Positions 8,652-18,400 of a DNA stretch of 64,000 nucleotides are shown here, one piece after another. Made by a program: the position numbers and the translations under genes. Under the pieces are notes generated by a model. The model had not been told where the DNA came from, searched no databases, and saw nothing but the letters and a program-made list of their open reading frames with translations. This stretch comes from JADJLQ01 sp044227925 (GTDB lineage: Bacteria; Bacteroidota; Bacteroidia; Chitinophagales; Saprospiraceae). Every line of letters starts with the position of its first letter. Within the stretch, counting starts at the first letter, position 1. Location of the stretch: positions 1-64,000 of the forward strand of contig JBGAVW010000023.1 of NCBI GenBank assembly GCA_044227925.1. The letters are read 5' to 3'.

Positions 8652-10238
8652 TTATGATTTCGGTTTGATGGTAGGATATTTGATTCCTAACTGTTCCAGG
8701 TAACTGCTATACTTGTTTTCATCGTAATAATACGGTTTCATCAACGGCCTGTATTGTTCCATTATCTCCTTATTGAGATATATCGCCGGTTTATCTTCTT
8801 TTGATACCATGGGTACATATTTTATTTCCATTCCTTGTTCTTCCTTGAAATATTTCCATGCTTCTTTGTTTAAATTAGGCTTGGTAAGCATATCAATCAG
8901 GGTCATAGCTTCTACCTTAGCACCTGCAATCACTCCTTTATGGGCAATAGGTGTCGCCATAGAGACCGCATTGGACCAATGGTGACCCTGTAGGCCAGGT
9001 ATATTAGATGGATAACCCAGAGTGATGGTGGGTAATTTCCAGGAAATATCACCAATGTCATCCGATCCCCCACTTACAGGGTTGGACTTAGGTGCTTCAA
9101 GGGTATCCAGTTTGGTACTCAGTCCATCTTTTTGGGGTGCAACAACTTCAGTTTGCAATCCAATGGCGAGTTTCTGGTCTTCTTCACTCCAAGTTGGCAA
9201 ACCTACTTTTCTGATATTTTGATAAGCTGCTTCTGCCATTGGTTTGTTGAAATGCCTTGGCCATGCACTTCCTAATACTTTCCTTTTTACCTTGGTACCT
9301 GTCATCATAGCTGCTCCATCGGCAATTCTATTTGCCTTTTCATATAAGTTCATTATTTGTGGGTAGGTGATGTGTCTGAAATAATACCAAATACTTGCTT
9401 TTGATGGAACCACATTGGGCTGATCACCACCGTTTTTTATTACTGAGTGAGATCGTTGGAGAGGATCCAAATGTTCTCGCTGGTATTGCCATCCAATATT
9501 CATTAATTCTACTGCATCAGCAGCAGATCTGCCTCGCCAGGGTGCAAAACCGGCATGTGCAGCTTCACCTTCAAATTCGTATTCTACAGATATCAAACCT
9601 GTCCCCTGTGCCTGTCCATAAGAAACCGAAAGATTACTATTAACATGTGTAAATATGCACATATCCACAGAATCAAAATACCCATCGCGGGTAAAATAGG
9701 CTTTAGTCGCTACTAACTCTTCTGCCACACCTGGCCACAAAATAAGTGTGCCCGGTAACTTTTCTCTCACCATGATATCCTTTACAGCAAGTGCACTGAG
9801 TATATTTAGAGGCATACCACTGTTATGACCTTCACCGTGTCCCGGAGCTCCTTCTATTATTGGGTCGTGGTAACCCACTCCTGGTTTTTGCGAAGCTTTT
9901 GGTATACAATCCAGATCCGAACCAATCGCGATCACCGGTTTTCCATTGCCCCATTTTGCCAGCCAGGCTGTTGGTACACCGGATATGCCCCTCGTGATTT
10001 GAAAACCATTTTTCTCCAATATTCCAGTCAAATAATTACTGGTCTCAATTTCCTGAAAACCCAATTCACCAAAAGAAAAGACCTTATCTACCATTACCTG
10101 CGCCATTTTTTGCTGGCCATTAATTTTATTTATTACCTCCGATTTAAGCGATTCTATTTGTGCTGGGGTATATACTTTTTGTCCAAATAAAAACATTGGA
10201 ATTAAAAAAATACTGAATACGGTTATTCTATTATTCAT
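8652..10238 (-). CDS. M20-family amidohydrolase (AbgB-like), secreted
   Basis: A metal-dependent amidohydrolase of the M20D group, related to p-aminobenzoyl-glutamate hydrolase subunit B. I chose the ATG at 10238 because it opens with a signal peptide (ITVFSIFLIPMFLFGQ); the longer frame up to 10370 would overlap the divergent lactonase gene. Metal-site elements are GSDLDCIPK, PGHGEGHNSG, an EELVATKAYF segment and a C-terminal GGSDDIGDISW. A dimerisation domain sits in the middle, around SVEYEFEGEAAHAGF. Expected length is 528 residues, slightly long for the family because of the signal. It likely deacylates an amino-acid amide in the periplasm; the substrate is unknown. Confidence 0.85.
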   Translation of the reverse strand: MNNRITVFSIFLIPMFLFGQKVYTPAQIESLKSEVINKINGQQKMAQVMVDKVFSFGELGFQEIETSNYLTGILEKNGFQITRGISGVPTAWLAKWGNGKPVIAIGSDLDCIPKASQKPGVGYHDPIIEGAPGHGEGHNSGMPLNILSALAVKDIMVREKLPGTLILWPGVAEELVATKAYFTRDGYFDSVDMCIFTHVNSNLSVSYGQAQGTGLISVEYEFEGEAAHAGFAPWRGRSAADAVELMNIGWQYQREHLDPLQRSHSVIKNGGDQPNVVPSKASIWYYFRHITYPQIMNLYEKANRIADGAAMMTGTKVKRKVLGSAWPRHFNKPMAEAAYQNIRKVGLPTWSEEDQKLAIGLQTEVVAPQKDGLSTKLDTLEAPKSNPVSGGSDDIGDISWKLPTITLGYPSNIPGLQGHHWSNAVSMATPIAHKGVIAGAKVEAMTLIDMLTKPNLNKEAWKYFKEEQGMEIKYVPMVSKEDKPAIYLNKEIMEQYRPLMKPYYYDENKYSSYLEQLGIKYPTIKPKS

Positions 10239-10364
10239 CAGAAAGAGTTTAGAAATATGAAAATTGAATTTTATCAACAAACATAGTAAAAAGAAAGCTA
10301 TTTGCAATACGATAATATTTAAACAAAATCTGATCATAAGTGGTATTTTCACCACATTAACCAT

Positions 10365-11198
10365 ATGCAAATAATCGACTCACATCAGCATTTTTGGACT
10401 TACGACCCCATCCACTATAACTGGATAGATCACTCCATGTCCGCATTAAAACAAAATTTTTTACCTCCTGATCTGGAGGAAATTTATAAAGAAAATGGAA
10501 TCCATGGCTGTGTATCCGTACAGGCTTCCAGTACAGAAGATGAAACCAAAACTTTATTAGCTCATGCCGATAAATTTGATTTTATCAAAGGCGTAGTAGG
10601 CTGGGTGGACCTGCAGGCAGCAAATGCCCACGAAAGATTGCTGGTTTATAAAAGTAATCCCAAATTTAAAGGAGTAAGACATGTATTGCAATCAGAACCC
10701 GATGAATTTATGGAACAGGCTGATTTTATACGCGGTATTTCTTACTTGGCAGATCTGGGACTGACCTATGATATATTAATTTATCCGAGACATTTGTTTT
10801 ATGCATATAAATTAGCATCAAAATTTCCGAATCAAAAATTTATCATTGATCACCTTGCAAAACCCTTGATCAAATACAAAAATTTCAATGACTGGTCCGC
10901 ATTAATGAATAATTTCAAGGAAATGCCCAATGTACACTGTAAAGTTTCAGGTATGGTTACCGAAGCCGATTGGAAACACTGGGGATACAAGGATTTTTTA
11001 CAGCCTCTCGATAAGGTAACCGAAATATTTGGACCGGAGCGTATGCTGTATGGATCTGACTGGCCTGTTTGCCTACTGGCTGCAAGTTATAAAAATGTAT
11101 TGGACATAATAAAGACTTATACCGATAAATGGTCTCAGAATGAAAAGGCAAAGATATTTTATGAAAATGCAATTCAATTTTATAATTTGGTGCCATAA
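10365..11198 (+). CDS. Amidohydrolase-2 family lactonase (L-fucono-1,5-lactonase-like)
   Basis: A 277-residue TIM-barrel hydrolase of the COG3618 type. It has the N-terminal HxH motif (DSHQHFW, residues 5-11), a barrel-strand DHLAKP (about 166) and the C-terminal YGSDWPV (about 228) containing the catalytic Asp. Known members open L-fucono-, L-rhamnono- or other aldonolactones. The stop codon overlaps the ATG of the following SDR gene by one base (TAATG), so the two are translationally coupled. With the next three genes it fits the non-phosphorylating L-fucose route: mutarotase, sugar dehydrogenase, lactonase. The substrate assignment rests on context. Confidence 0.82.
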   Translation: MQIIDSHQHFWTYDPIHYNWIDHSMSALKQNFLPPDLEEIYKENGIHGCVSVQASSTEDETKTLLAHADKFDFIKGVVGWVDLQAANAHERLLVYKSNPKFKGVRHVLQSEPDEFMEQADFIRGISYLADLGLTYDILIYPRHLFYAYKLASKFPNQKFIIDHLAKPLIKYKNFNDWSALMNNFKEMPNVHCKVSGMVTEADWKHWGYKDFLQPLDKVTEIFGPERMLYGSDWPVCLLAASYKNVLDIIKTYTDKWSQNEKAKIFYENAIQFYNLVP

Positions 11199-11980
11199 TG
11201 GATCTAGGAATAAAAGATAAAGTATATCTCATCACCGGGGGCGCAAAAGGAATTGGCCGTGCGATTTGTCACACTCTGGTACAAGAAGGAGCCATCCCTG
11301 CCATAATTGATAAAGACGATGAAGCCGGCGCAAACATCATGCAAGAAATAAAAGAGGCTGGAGGAACTGCAATATTTTTAAAAGTAGATCTGACAGAATA
11401 CGATCAGTGTATTGATGCGGTACATCTCACTGTACAAAAATTGGGCAGGATAGATGGTCTGATAAATAATGCCGGTATAAACGATAATGTTGGATTAGAA
11501 AATGGCCATCCGGAAGCTTTTGAAGCCAGTCTTCAAAAAAACCTATTGCATTACTATAATATGGCCCACTTATGCTTACCCCATCTAAAGAAAACGAAGG
11601 GAGTAATATTGAATACGAGTTCTAAAACTGCCATCACTGGTCAAGGTGGCACATCGGGCTATGTGTGCGCCAAAGCGGGTATACTTGGGCTTACCCGCGA
11701 TTGGGCGGCGGAATTATTAAAGTACAGTATCCGCGTGAATGCAATGGTCCCTGCTGAAGTATGGACTCCATTATACGAATGGTGGGTGGGTACTTTCCCG
11801 GATCCCCAGGCAAAAAAAGAGCTGATAGCATCTAAAATTCCGTTTGAAAGGCGGTTCACCCAACCACAGGAAATTGCCGACACCGTGGTGTTTTTATTAT
11901 CTGAGCGTTCTTCGCATGTAACAGGTCAATATGTATTTGTAGATGGAGGATACACCCACCTGGATAGGGCATTGACTTAA
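11198..11980 (+). CDS. SDR dehydrogenase, probable L-fucose dehydrogenase
   Basis: A classical short-chain dehydrogenase of 260 residues: cofactor loop TGGAKGIG (about 14-21), NNAG (about 91), a catalytic Ser in NTSSK, YVCAK as the YxxxK motif, and the terminal VFVDGGYTHLD. An acidic residue after the second strand (IIDKDD) favours NAD. The VDGGYTHLDRA ending is, as I recall, typical of proteins annotated L-fucose dehydrogenase in Bacteroidota. Start and stop overlap with the lactonase, which would hydrolyse its product. Cytoplasmic. Confidence 0.8.
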   Translation: MDLGIKDKVYLITGGAKGIGRAICHTLVQEGAIPAIIDKDDEAGANIMQEIKEAGGTAIFLKVDLTEYDQCIDAVHLTVQKLGRIDGLINNAGINDNVGLENGHPEAFEASLQKNLLHYYNMAHLCLPHLKKTKGVILNTSSKTAITGQGGTSGYVCAKAGILGLTRDWAAELLKYSIRVNAMVPAEVWTPLYEWWVGTFPDPQAKKELIASKIPFERRFTQPQEIADTVVFLLSERSSHVTGQYVFVDGGYTHLDRALT

Positions 11981-12039
11981 TTGAAAATTAATTATTATTG
12001 AAAAAAATTTAAACTTCCAAACCCATTAATTTACTTAGC

Positions 12040-12369
12040 ATGTCTAGATACTGTTTTGCACTCGATCTTATCGATGACCCGAAAATCATTGCAGAATATG
12101 AAAAATATCATGAAGCGGTATGGCCTGATATTCTCCAAAGCCTTAAAGATGCCGGAATAACAGATATGGAAATATACAGGGTATTGAATAGACTTTTTTT
12201 GATCATAGAAGGTAATGCTGATTTTTCATTTGAGCGTAAAATGCAAATGGACAGTAAAAATCCAAGAGTACAGGAATGGGAAAAATTAATGTGGAACTAT
12301 CAGCAAGGGCTACCCGGGTTACCGGCCGGGGAAAAATGGATGCCTGCCAAACTGGTATTTAAACTCTGA
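12040..12369 (+). CDS. L-rhamnose/L-fucose mutarotase family protein
   Basis: A 109-residue ferredoxin-like alpha+beta barrel protein of the RhaM family, which interconverts the anomers of L-rhamnose or related 6-deoxy sugars. Family signs are RYCFALDL at the start, a YHEAVWPDI segment with the conserved His (about 23), ITDMEIYR, and a W-rich C-terminal half ending in WMPAKLVFKL. It sits 59 bases after the L-fucose-dehydrogenase-like gene and 4 bases before the second SDR. In this context fucose is as likely as rhamnose, because related mutarotases occur in L-fucose oxidation clusters. Confidence 0.85.
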   Translation: MSRYCFALDLIDDPKIIAEYEKYHEAVWPDILQSLKDAGITDMEIYRVLNRLFLIIEGNADFSFERKMQMDSKNPRVQEWEKLMWNYQQGLPGLPAGEKWMPAKLVFKL

Positions 12370-12373
12370 ATTT

Positions 12374-13150
12374 ATGGCATTTGATCTAAGCAATAAAAAT
12401 ATCCTGATCACAGGTGGTGGAAGCGGTATTGGTGAAGCTATAGGCAAAACCTTAGCTGCGAGTGGAGCTTATATTTTTATCATGGAAAAAGAAAGTGTAT
12501 CCGGTATTAAAGCCGCTAAAGAGATAATAAAAGAAGGAGGAAGAGCAGAATTTATACATGCTGATGTTACAGATCTCAAAAGCATTACCCTTGCACTGAA
12601 AGAGATGCATGAAAAAGTATTTATTGATACATTGATTAACAACGCAGGTATTGGCCATATTGGCACGGCCGAATCGACCACTCCTGAGGATTTTGATAAA
12701 ATCATTACCGTCAATGTAAAAGGATATTATCACCTCATTCATGCTACCCTACCCTATATGAAAGAAAAAAACAGTGGAAATATAATAAATATTGCTTCTG
12801 TAGCTGGAACAGTGGGTATAGCAGATCGATTTGCTTATTCGATTTCCAAAGGGGCAGTGCTCGCGATGACCAGATCCGTTGCCAAGGACTATATAAAATA
12901 TGGGATTCGATGTAATTCAATTAGTCCGGGAAGAGTACATACGCCATTTGTGGATGGATATATTTCTAAAAACTATCCCGGCAGAGAAAAAGAAATTTTT
13001 GATCAGCTGGCCAAAACCCAACCCATTGGCAGGATGGGCGAACCTGAAGAAATAGCTCACCTTGCTTTGTACCTGGCTAGTGATGAAGCTTCATTTATAA
13101 CTGGTACCGATTTTCCAATTGATGGTGGATTTATCAAATTGAATTCATAA
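12374..13150 (+). CDS. SDR dehydrogenase, possible 2-keto-3-deoxy-L-fuconate dehydrogenase
   Basis: A second short-chain dehydrogenase, 258 residues, with TGGGSGIG (about 12), NNAG (about 90), IASVAG, YSISK and a terminal DFPIDGGF. It is clearly a different paralogue from the upstream SDR. In the Xanthomonas-type L-fucose pathway an SDR oxidises 2-keto-3-deoxy-L-fuconate at C4, and this gene is in the right place for that role; the assignment is inferred. It starts 4 bases after the mutarotase. Its 3' end overlaps the convergent aldo/keto reductase stop by 6 bases. Confidence 0.75.
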   Translation: MAFDLSNKNILITGGGSGIGEAIGKTLAASGAYIFIMEKESVSGIKAAKEIIKEGGRAEFIHADVTDLKSITLALKEMHEKVFIDTLINNAGIGHIGTAESTTPEDFDKIITVNVKGYYHLIHATLPYMKEKNSGNIINIASVAGTVGIADRFAYSISKGAVLAMTRSVAKDYIKYGIRCNSISPGRVHTPFVDGYISKNYPGREKEIFDQLAKTQPIGRMGEPEEIAHLALYLASDEASFITGTDFPIDGGFIKLNS

Positions 13151-13951
13151 TAAAGTTATAGGGTCATCTACTATCCTCAAACCCTCATCAAAAGAATCGA
13201 GTATTTCCATATCCATTGATGAGATTTGAAAATCAAAAATTTCAAAGTTTTCTTTTAAACGAATTGGATTAACTGATTTTGGAATAGGACAAACCCCGTG
13301 TTGTACACACCATCTTAATTTTATTTGAGCTGTTGACTTATTATATTTATGGGCAATCGCAATTAGTTTTGGATCATTTAATTTCAATCCACGTAGCAAA
13401 GGAGTATATGCTTGCAAACGTATGTCTTTATTATTACAATGAGTTAATAAATCAGACTGGTATAAATAGGGACTAAACTCCACTTGGTTTACAGCAGGAA
13501 CTATTTCCGCATATTCATACAGTTCATTTAAAAATGGAATCAAATAGTTGGCCACTCCAATTGCTTTTGCCCTCCCTTCCAGGTAAATGAGTTCGAGTGC
13601 TTTCCATGAATCCTTTCTGGACTTTTTTATTGGCCAATGTATTAAGTAAAGATCTACATAGTCGGTTTTTAATTTAGCCAGGCTCACTTCAAAAGCTTTA
13701 AGAGTAGAATCAAATCCCTGGTCTTCATTATTAACTTTGGTAGTAATGAATAAATCCTCTCTATTAATACCACTTTTTAACCATGCCTCTCCGACCTCAG
13801 TCTCGTTTTCATACATAGAGGCAGTATCAATCAACCTGTATCCTGTTTCAAGGGCACTGATGATAGCACGTTCAGCTTCCTTTCCATACATGTCATATAC
13901 GCCAAGACCCAGCATAGGCATTTTTAAACCGTTATTCAGTACTACATCCAT
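13145..13951 (-). CDS. Aldo/keto reductase
   Basis: An NADPH-dependent (alpha/beta)8-barrel reductase. I chose the ATG at 13951, giving 268 residues starting MDVVLNNG, because the longer frame to 13993 starts with TTG and AKRs begin at this NNG motif. The catalytic tetrad is visible: Asp in IDTASMY, Tyr in MYENE, Lys in ITTKV, His in LIHWP. The NADP site IPKSVNPIRLKEN is near the C-terminus. It lies 31 bases downstream of the DUF4403 gene on the same strand. It may reduce an aldehyde made by the neighbouring deoxy-sugar pathway (for example lactaldehyde), but that is only a suggestion. Confidence 0.87.
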   Translation of the reverse strand: MDVVLNNGLKMPMLGLGVYDMYGKEAERAIISALETGYRLIDTASMYENETEVGEAWLKSGINREDLFITTKVNNEDQGFDSTLKAFEVSLAKLKTDYVDLYLIHWPIKKSRKDSWKALELIYLEGRAKAIGVANYLIPFLNELYEYAEIVPAVNQVEFSPYLYQSDLLTHCNNKDIRLQAYTPLLRGLKLNDPKLIAIAHKYNKSTAQIKLRWCVQHGVCPIPKSVNPIRLKENFEIFDFQISSMDMEILDSFDEGLRIVDDPITLL

Positions 13952-13982
13952 AAAATCCAATGAAGATGATAAACTGATTTGC

Positions 13983-15449
13983 TCATTTTGCAATTAATTC
14001 ATCAATGATAATTCTGAATTTACCATTGCTTAAAAACCGAATTTCGGCATCTTCATTTTCCATTATTGGATCCAAAGCCCAGATATCTGCTATTTCAGCC
14101 CTCATTTTAAAACCCCTTAGAGAAAATTGGGACAAGGTCTTTTCCAGATTTTTTTTGCCTTCATCAAAATAGCTTCCCATTTCATACACCAAAAGTTCGG
14201 ACATTTTTTTATCAATATTTTTCTTTAGTATCCATGAAGCTGCCCTCACCAATAGGTTTTTTGATTTTAGGGTATAGGCCATATTTTTTAACTCGAACCT
14301 TCTCAAAATGGTATTATAAACAGGTTTTCCCTCAAATAACAACCTGGCAGGATAGGATCCGCTCACATACGCTTCCACTTCTATTTTTTCTCCTTTTCCT
14401 GTAATGTGTAAGGAATCAATAATCATTACTTTATTGCCATCCCTAAATTCCTGACCTTTGAAAAAGTCGGTAAGTAATATCTCTGCCCTTTTCAATGGAA
14501 ACTTTATCGAAATAGCAATCAATGAATCCTCTCCGTCCAATTTTAATTGTTCGAAAGTTGGGAGTATTCCGGCGTAGGGCAAGACAGGCCGCTTTCCAAA
14601 AGCTAAATCAGTCAATGATCTGAATATTACTGAAGTTTTTACATTGCCCTTCGCCGTGACTATGGGTTCCATCATAATCTTTTGTGGTTGTATTAATAAC
14701 CAGGATACCACAGGTGTGTCGGTAATTTGGATGGGCTGCTGCAATTTCCTCCAGGCCTGATCTATGTACTCTCTCAGCCTAAATTCCTCCATAAGTTGAG
14801 CATCGATATTTTTACAGACCATATCTGCTGAGCGAGCTACTATTCTGTCAGCAATGCTTTCAATAGGAATATTCAGAAAGCCAAGTTTAACTTTAGGTGA
14901 CTCTATCCACTCATGATTGGTGATGGTGGTTTTGGTTTCAAATGCCCAGTTTTCCAGAATTTTATACTCGGTACTAAAATAAAGTCGAAGGGATCCATCG
15001 GCCTTCACAGTGGAGATGGCCACATCTCTTTCCACATGTAATTTGAAGGGTACTGAATACATAATGGAATTAGGCGAAATAGATAAAGAAATACTATCCA
15101 TTTTCTCCGCAATCACAATCATTTTATCATCCGAGATATCCCGGTCTTCATACAAAGTCTTTGGGATCAGGAGATTAATTTGTTTAACCAATGCAGCTGA
15201 ATCAATTGTAAATGGCAAATGGATCTCAGAAATACTATTTATTGTCGTCATTGTTGGTAATTCAAATGATGGAGTTTTTGTACCTGGTTTTATCGATTCA
15301 TCAGGAAAAGGCAGGTATTCTCTTTCTACGTTTTCTGTAGTTTGTTTAGGGGGTGCAGCCTTTTTAGAACATCCGGCTCCGATACTTAAACATATCATAA
15401 TCAAAAAAAAGATTCGGTTGGAAATTAACATAACATTCGTATTTTTCAT
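13983..15449 (-). CDS. DUF4403-family lipoprotein
   Basis: A 488-residue putative lipoprotein. The N-terminal signal (FFLIMICLSIGAGC) ends in a lipobox-like Cys followed by KK and a proline-rich linker. The rest is soluble and beta-rich with repeated amphipathic helices, consistent with the DUF4403 family; I am moderately sure of this family. Such proteins resemble lipid-binding TULIP/SMP folds in predicted shape, but function is not established. A second ATG at 15431 would keep the signal peptide. The gene is divergent from the beta-propeller gene with only 21 bases between them, so the promoters must overlap. Confidence 0.65.
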   Translation of the reverse strand: MKNTNVMLISNRIFFLIMICLSIGAGCSKKAAPPKQTTENVEREYLPFPDESIKPGTKTPSFELPTMTTINSISEIHLPFTIDSAALVKQINLLIPKTLYEDRDISDDKMIVIAEKMDSISLSISPNSIMYSVPFKLHVERDVAISTVKADGSLRLYFSTEYKILENWAFETKTTITNHEWIESPKVKLGFLNIPIESIADRIVARSADMVCKNIDAQLMEEFRLREYIDQAWRKLQQPIQITDTPVVSWLLIQPQKIMMEPIVTAKGNVKTSVIFRSLTDLAFGKRPVLPYAGILPTFEQLKLDGEDSLIAISIKFPLKRAEILLTDFFKGQEFRDGNKVMIIDSLHITGKGEKIEVEAYVSGSYPARLLFEGKPVYNTILRRFELKNMAYTLKSKNLLVRAASWILKKNIDKKMSELLVYEMGSYFDEGKKNLEKTLSQFSLRGFKMRAEIADIWALDPIMENEDAEIRFLSNGKFRIIIDELIAK

Positions 15450-15470
15450 TCTTTAATCAACGTAAACCTT

Positions 15471-18400
15471 ATGAAAAGTCTCATTATTAAATCGACTATA
15501 ATATTACTCATTTTTATTATGCCATTTTATGGCGTTTCTCAAAAACAAAAAAAATCCTCTACATCATCAGTGCCTGCCCAAGTTGCTGAAGTGGCCGCGC
15601 CGGCTATATCCTTTGACACTACCTTATTGGGTTCGATGTCTTATCGTTTGATTGGTCCGTTTCGTGGAGGAAGGTCATGCACAGTAACTGGTATAAAAGG
15701 CAATAGCAATGTATATTATATGGGTAGTACCGGAGGTGGAGTATGGAAGACCACCAATGCAGGCAATACCTGGAAAAATATTTCTGATGGTTTTTTTGGC
15801 GGTAGTATAGGCGCCGTAGCCGTATCGGAATCCGATCCAAATGTAATTTATGTGGGAGGTGGTGAAGAAACAGTGAGAGGCAATACTTCTTTTGGCTATG
15901 GTGTTTGGAAATCAGAAGATGCCGGTACTTCATGGAAATCAATAGGTCTTGACAAAACCAGGTTTACCGGCAGGATAAGAATTCATCCTACCAATCCTGA
16001 TATAGTTTATGTGGCTTCCATGGGAAATATATTTGCTCCACATCCGGATCGGGGCGTATTTAAAAGTGTGGATGGTGGTAAAAATTGGAAAAAAGTCTTA
16101 TTTGTAAATGATACGGTGGGAGCCGTTGATCTGTGCCTGGATCCAAATAATCCTAGAATCATATATGCCACAACCTGGAAGATTCGTCGAACACCATATA
16201 GTATGGAATCCGGTGGCCATGGTTCAGGCCTTTGGAAATCAACAGATAGTGGAGAAACCTGGAAAAACATTTCGGCTAATAAAGGATTACCCGCAGGCAT
16301 TTGGGGTATCAGTGGTGTGGCCGTAAGCCCGGTAAATTCAGACCGCATATATACAATAATTGAAAATGACAATGGAGGGGTGTACAGATCCGATGATGCA
16401 GGAATTACCTGGACAGCCCAAAGTAATGATCGGAATCTGAGACAACGGGCCTGGTACTATTCACGAATCTATGCAGATACAAAAGATAAAGATATTGTAT
16501 ACGTAATGAATGTGTCATACCATAAATCGAAAGATGGCGGCAAAACATTTACCAGTATGAATGCAAATCATGGAGACCACCACGACCTTTGGATAGCTTC
16601 TGAGAATAATCAAAGAATGATAATAGCTGATGATGGTGGAGGACAAATATCCAACGATGGCGGAGAATCCTGGTCTACATATGAAAACCAACCAACAGCT
16701 CAGTTTTACAGGGTGACCACGGACAATTCATTTCCTTACCGAATTTACGTAGCACAACAAGATAATAGTACCTTGCGCATTTACCATAGGACAGAAGGAG
16801 CTTCAATTACTACAAATGATTGGGAGACTTCTGCCGGTGGTGAATCTGGCCACTTGGCTGTTGACCCTTTAAACAATGATATAGTCTATGGTGGCAGTTA
16901 TGACGGCCTCCTTGAGCGAACAGACCATAGCAAAAAAGTAGAAAGAAGCGTGGATGTACATCCTGATAATCCAATGGGACACGGGGCAGAAGGAGCTAAA
17001 TACAGATTCCAATGGAATTTTCCAATATTCTTTTCACCTCACAATCCTAAAAAACTTTATGCCGCATCTAATAATTTACATGTGACTTACGATGGTGGCC
17101 AAACTTGGGAATTAATCTCTCCTGACCTTACTACCAACGACAAATCAAAGATGGGACCTAGTGGAGGTCCAATAACAAAAGACAATACCAGTGTTGAGTA
17201 TTATTGTACCATTTTTGCAGCAGCTGAATCACCCAGAGTAAAAGATTTAATATGGGCAGGATCTGATGATGGTCTTGTTCATGTGACGAAAGATGGAGGT
17301 AAAAATTGGACGAATGTGACTCCTCCTGGTATGCCCAAATGGACTATGATCAATAGTATGGAACCTGATCCCCATACAGACGGAGGTTGTTATTTTGCAG
17401 CTACCGGTTACAAGCAAGGTGATTTTGCTCCTTATATCTACAAAACCGAAGATTACGGCAAAACCTGGCAGAAAATAACCACTGGAATAAATGATGAACA
17501 TTTTACCAGGGTGGTCAGAGCGGATCCTAAAAGAAAAGGATTATTGTATGCCGGCACAGAAACAGGTATGTATATTTCGCTGGATGATGGAAAATCCTGG
17601 TCCTCTTTTCAGCTAAATTTACCCATAGTACCTATAACAGATCTAACCATTAAAAACGACAATCTGATAGTGGCTACACAGGGAAGGGCATTGTGGATAA
17701 TCGATGATCTCAGTCCTTTGCATCAATACAAATCAGAAATTTCAAAGTCAGATATCCATTTATTTAAACCATTGGATGCTTACCGAATGGGCGGAGTCGG
17801 AGGATTTTTTAGAGGAGGTAATTCCCTTTTGAATGGCGTAAATCATCCGGGTGGGGCTTTGTTTTCATTTTATCTTCCGGATGCCCCTGGTAAAAATGAT
17901 ACCGTTAAGCTCACAATACATGAAGCAAGTGGTAAGCTTATCAAGACATTTTCCAATTATCCAAAGGATGGAGAAGAAAACCTGCCCGTAAAAAAGGGCG
18001 CTAATAAATTTAACTGGAACCTAAGATATCCCAATGCCAAAGGTTTTGAAGGATTGGTGATGTGGGCTGGTTCATTAGTCGGGCCCATGGCTGCACCAGG
18101 TGATTACCAGGTAAAACTGAATGCAAAAAAAGGGACTTCATCGCAAACATTTAAAGTAATACAAAATCCAAATAGTACCCGAAGTGCTGAAGACATTCAA
18201 AAACAAGTGGATTTTATAAATCAAAACAACCAAAAACTTACTGAAACTCATCAAACCATTGCTGATATTCGTGCACTACGCACTCAGTTGTCTTCCTACA
18301 GGGATAAAATAAAAGATGATCCATCCATGAAAGATGTTTTAATGCGTATTAAAAACATTGATTCTTCTATGACGGTATTGGAAGAATCATTGTATCAAAC

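Noticed and set aside
10239..10370. Longer N-terminus for the M20 amidohydrolase starting at 10370
   Set aside because: It would overlap the divergent lactonase start and places a hydrophobic non-signal stretch before the clear signal peptide that begins at 10238.
13952..13993. Aldo/keto reductase start at 13993 overlapping the DUF4403 stop
   Set aside because: The codon there is TTG, and the family normally starts at the MDVVLNNG segment beginning with the ATG at 13951.
15010..15456. 148-codon plus-strand frame antisense to the DUF4403 gene
   Set aside because: The minus-strand protein has a signal peptide and continuous family-like structure; the antisense frame has none.
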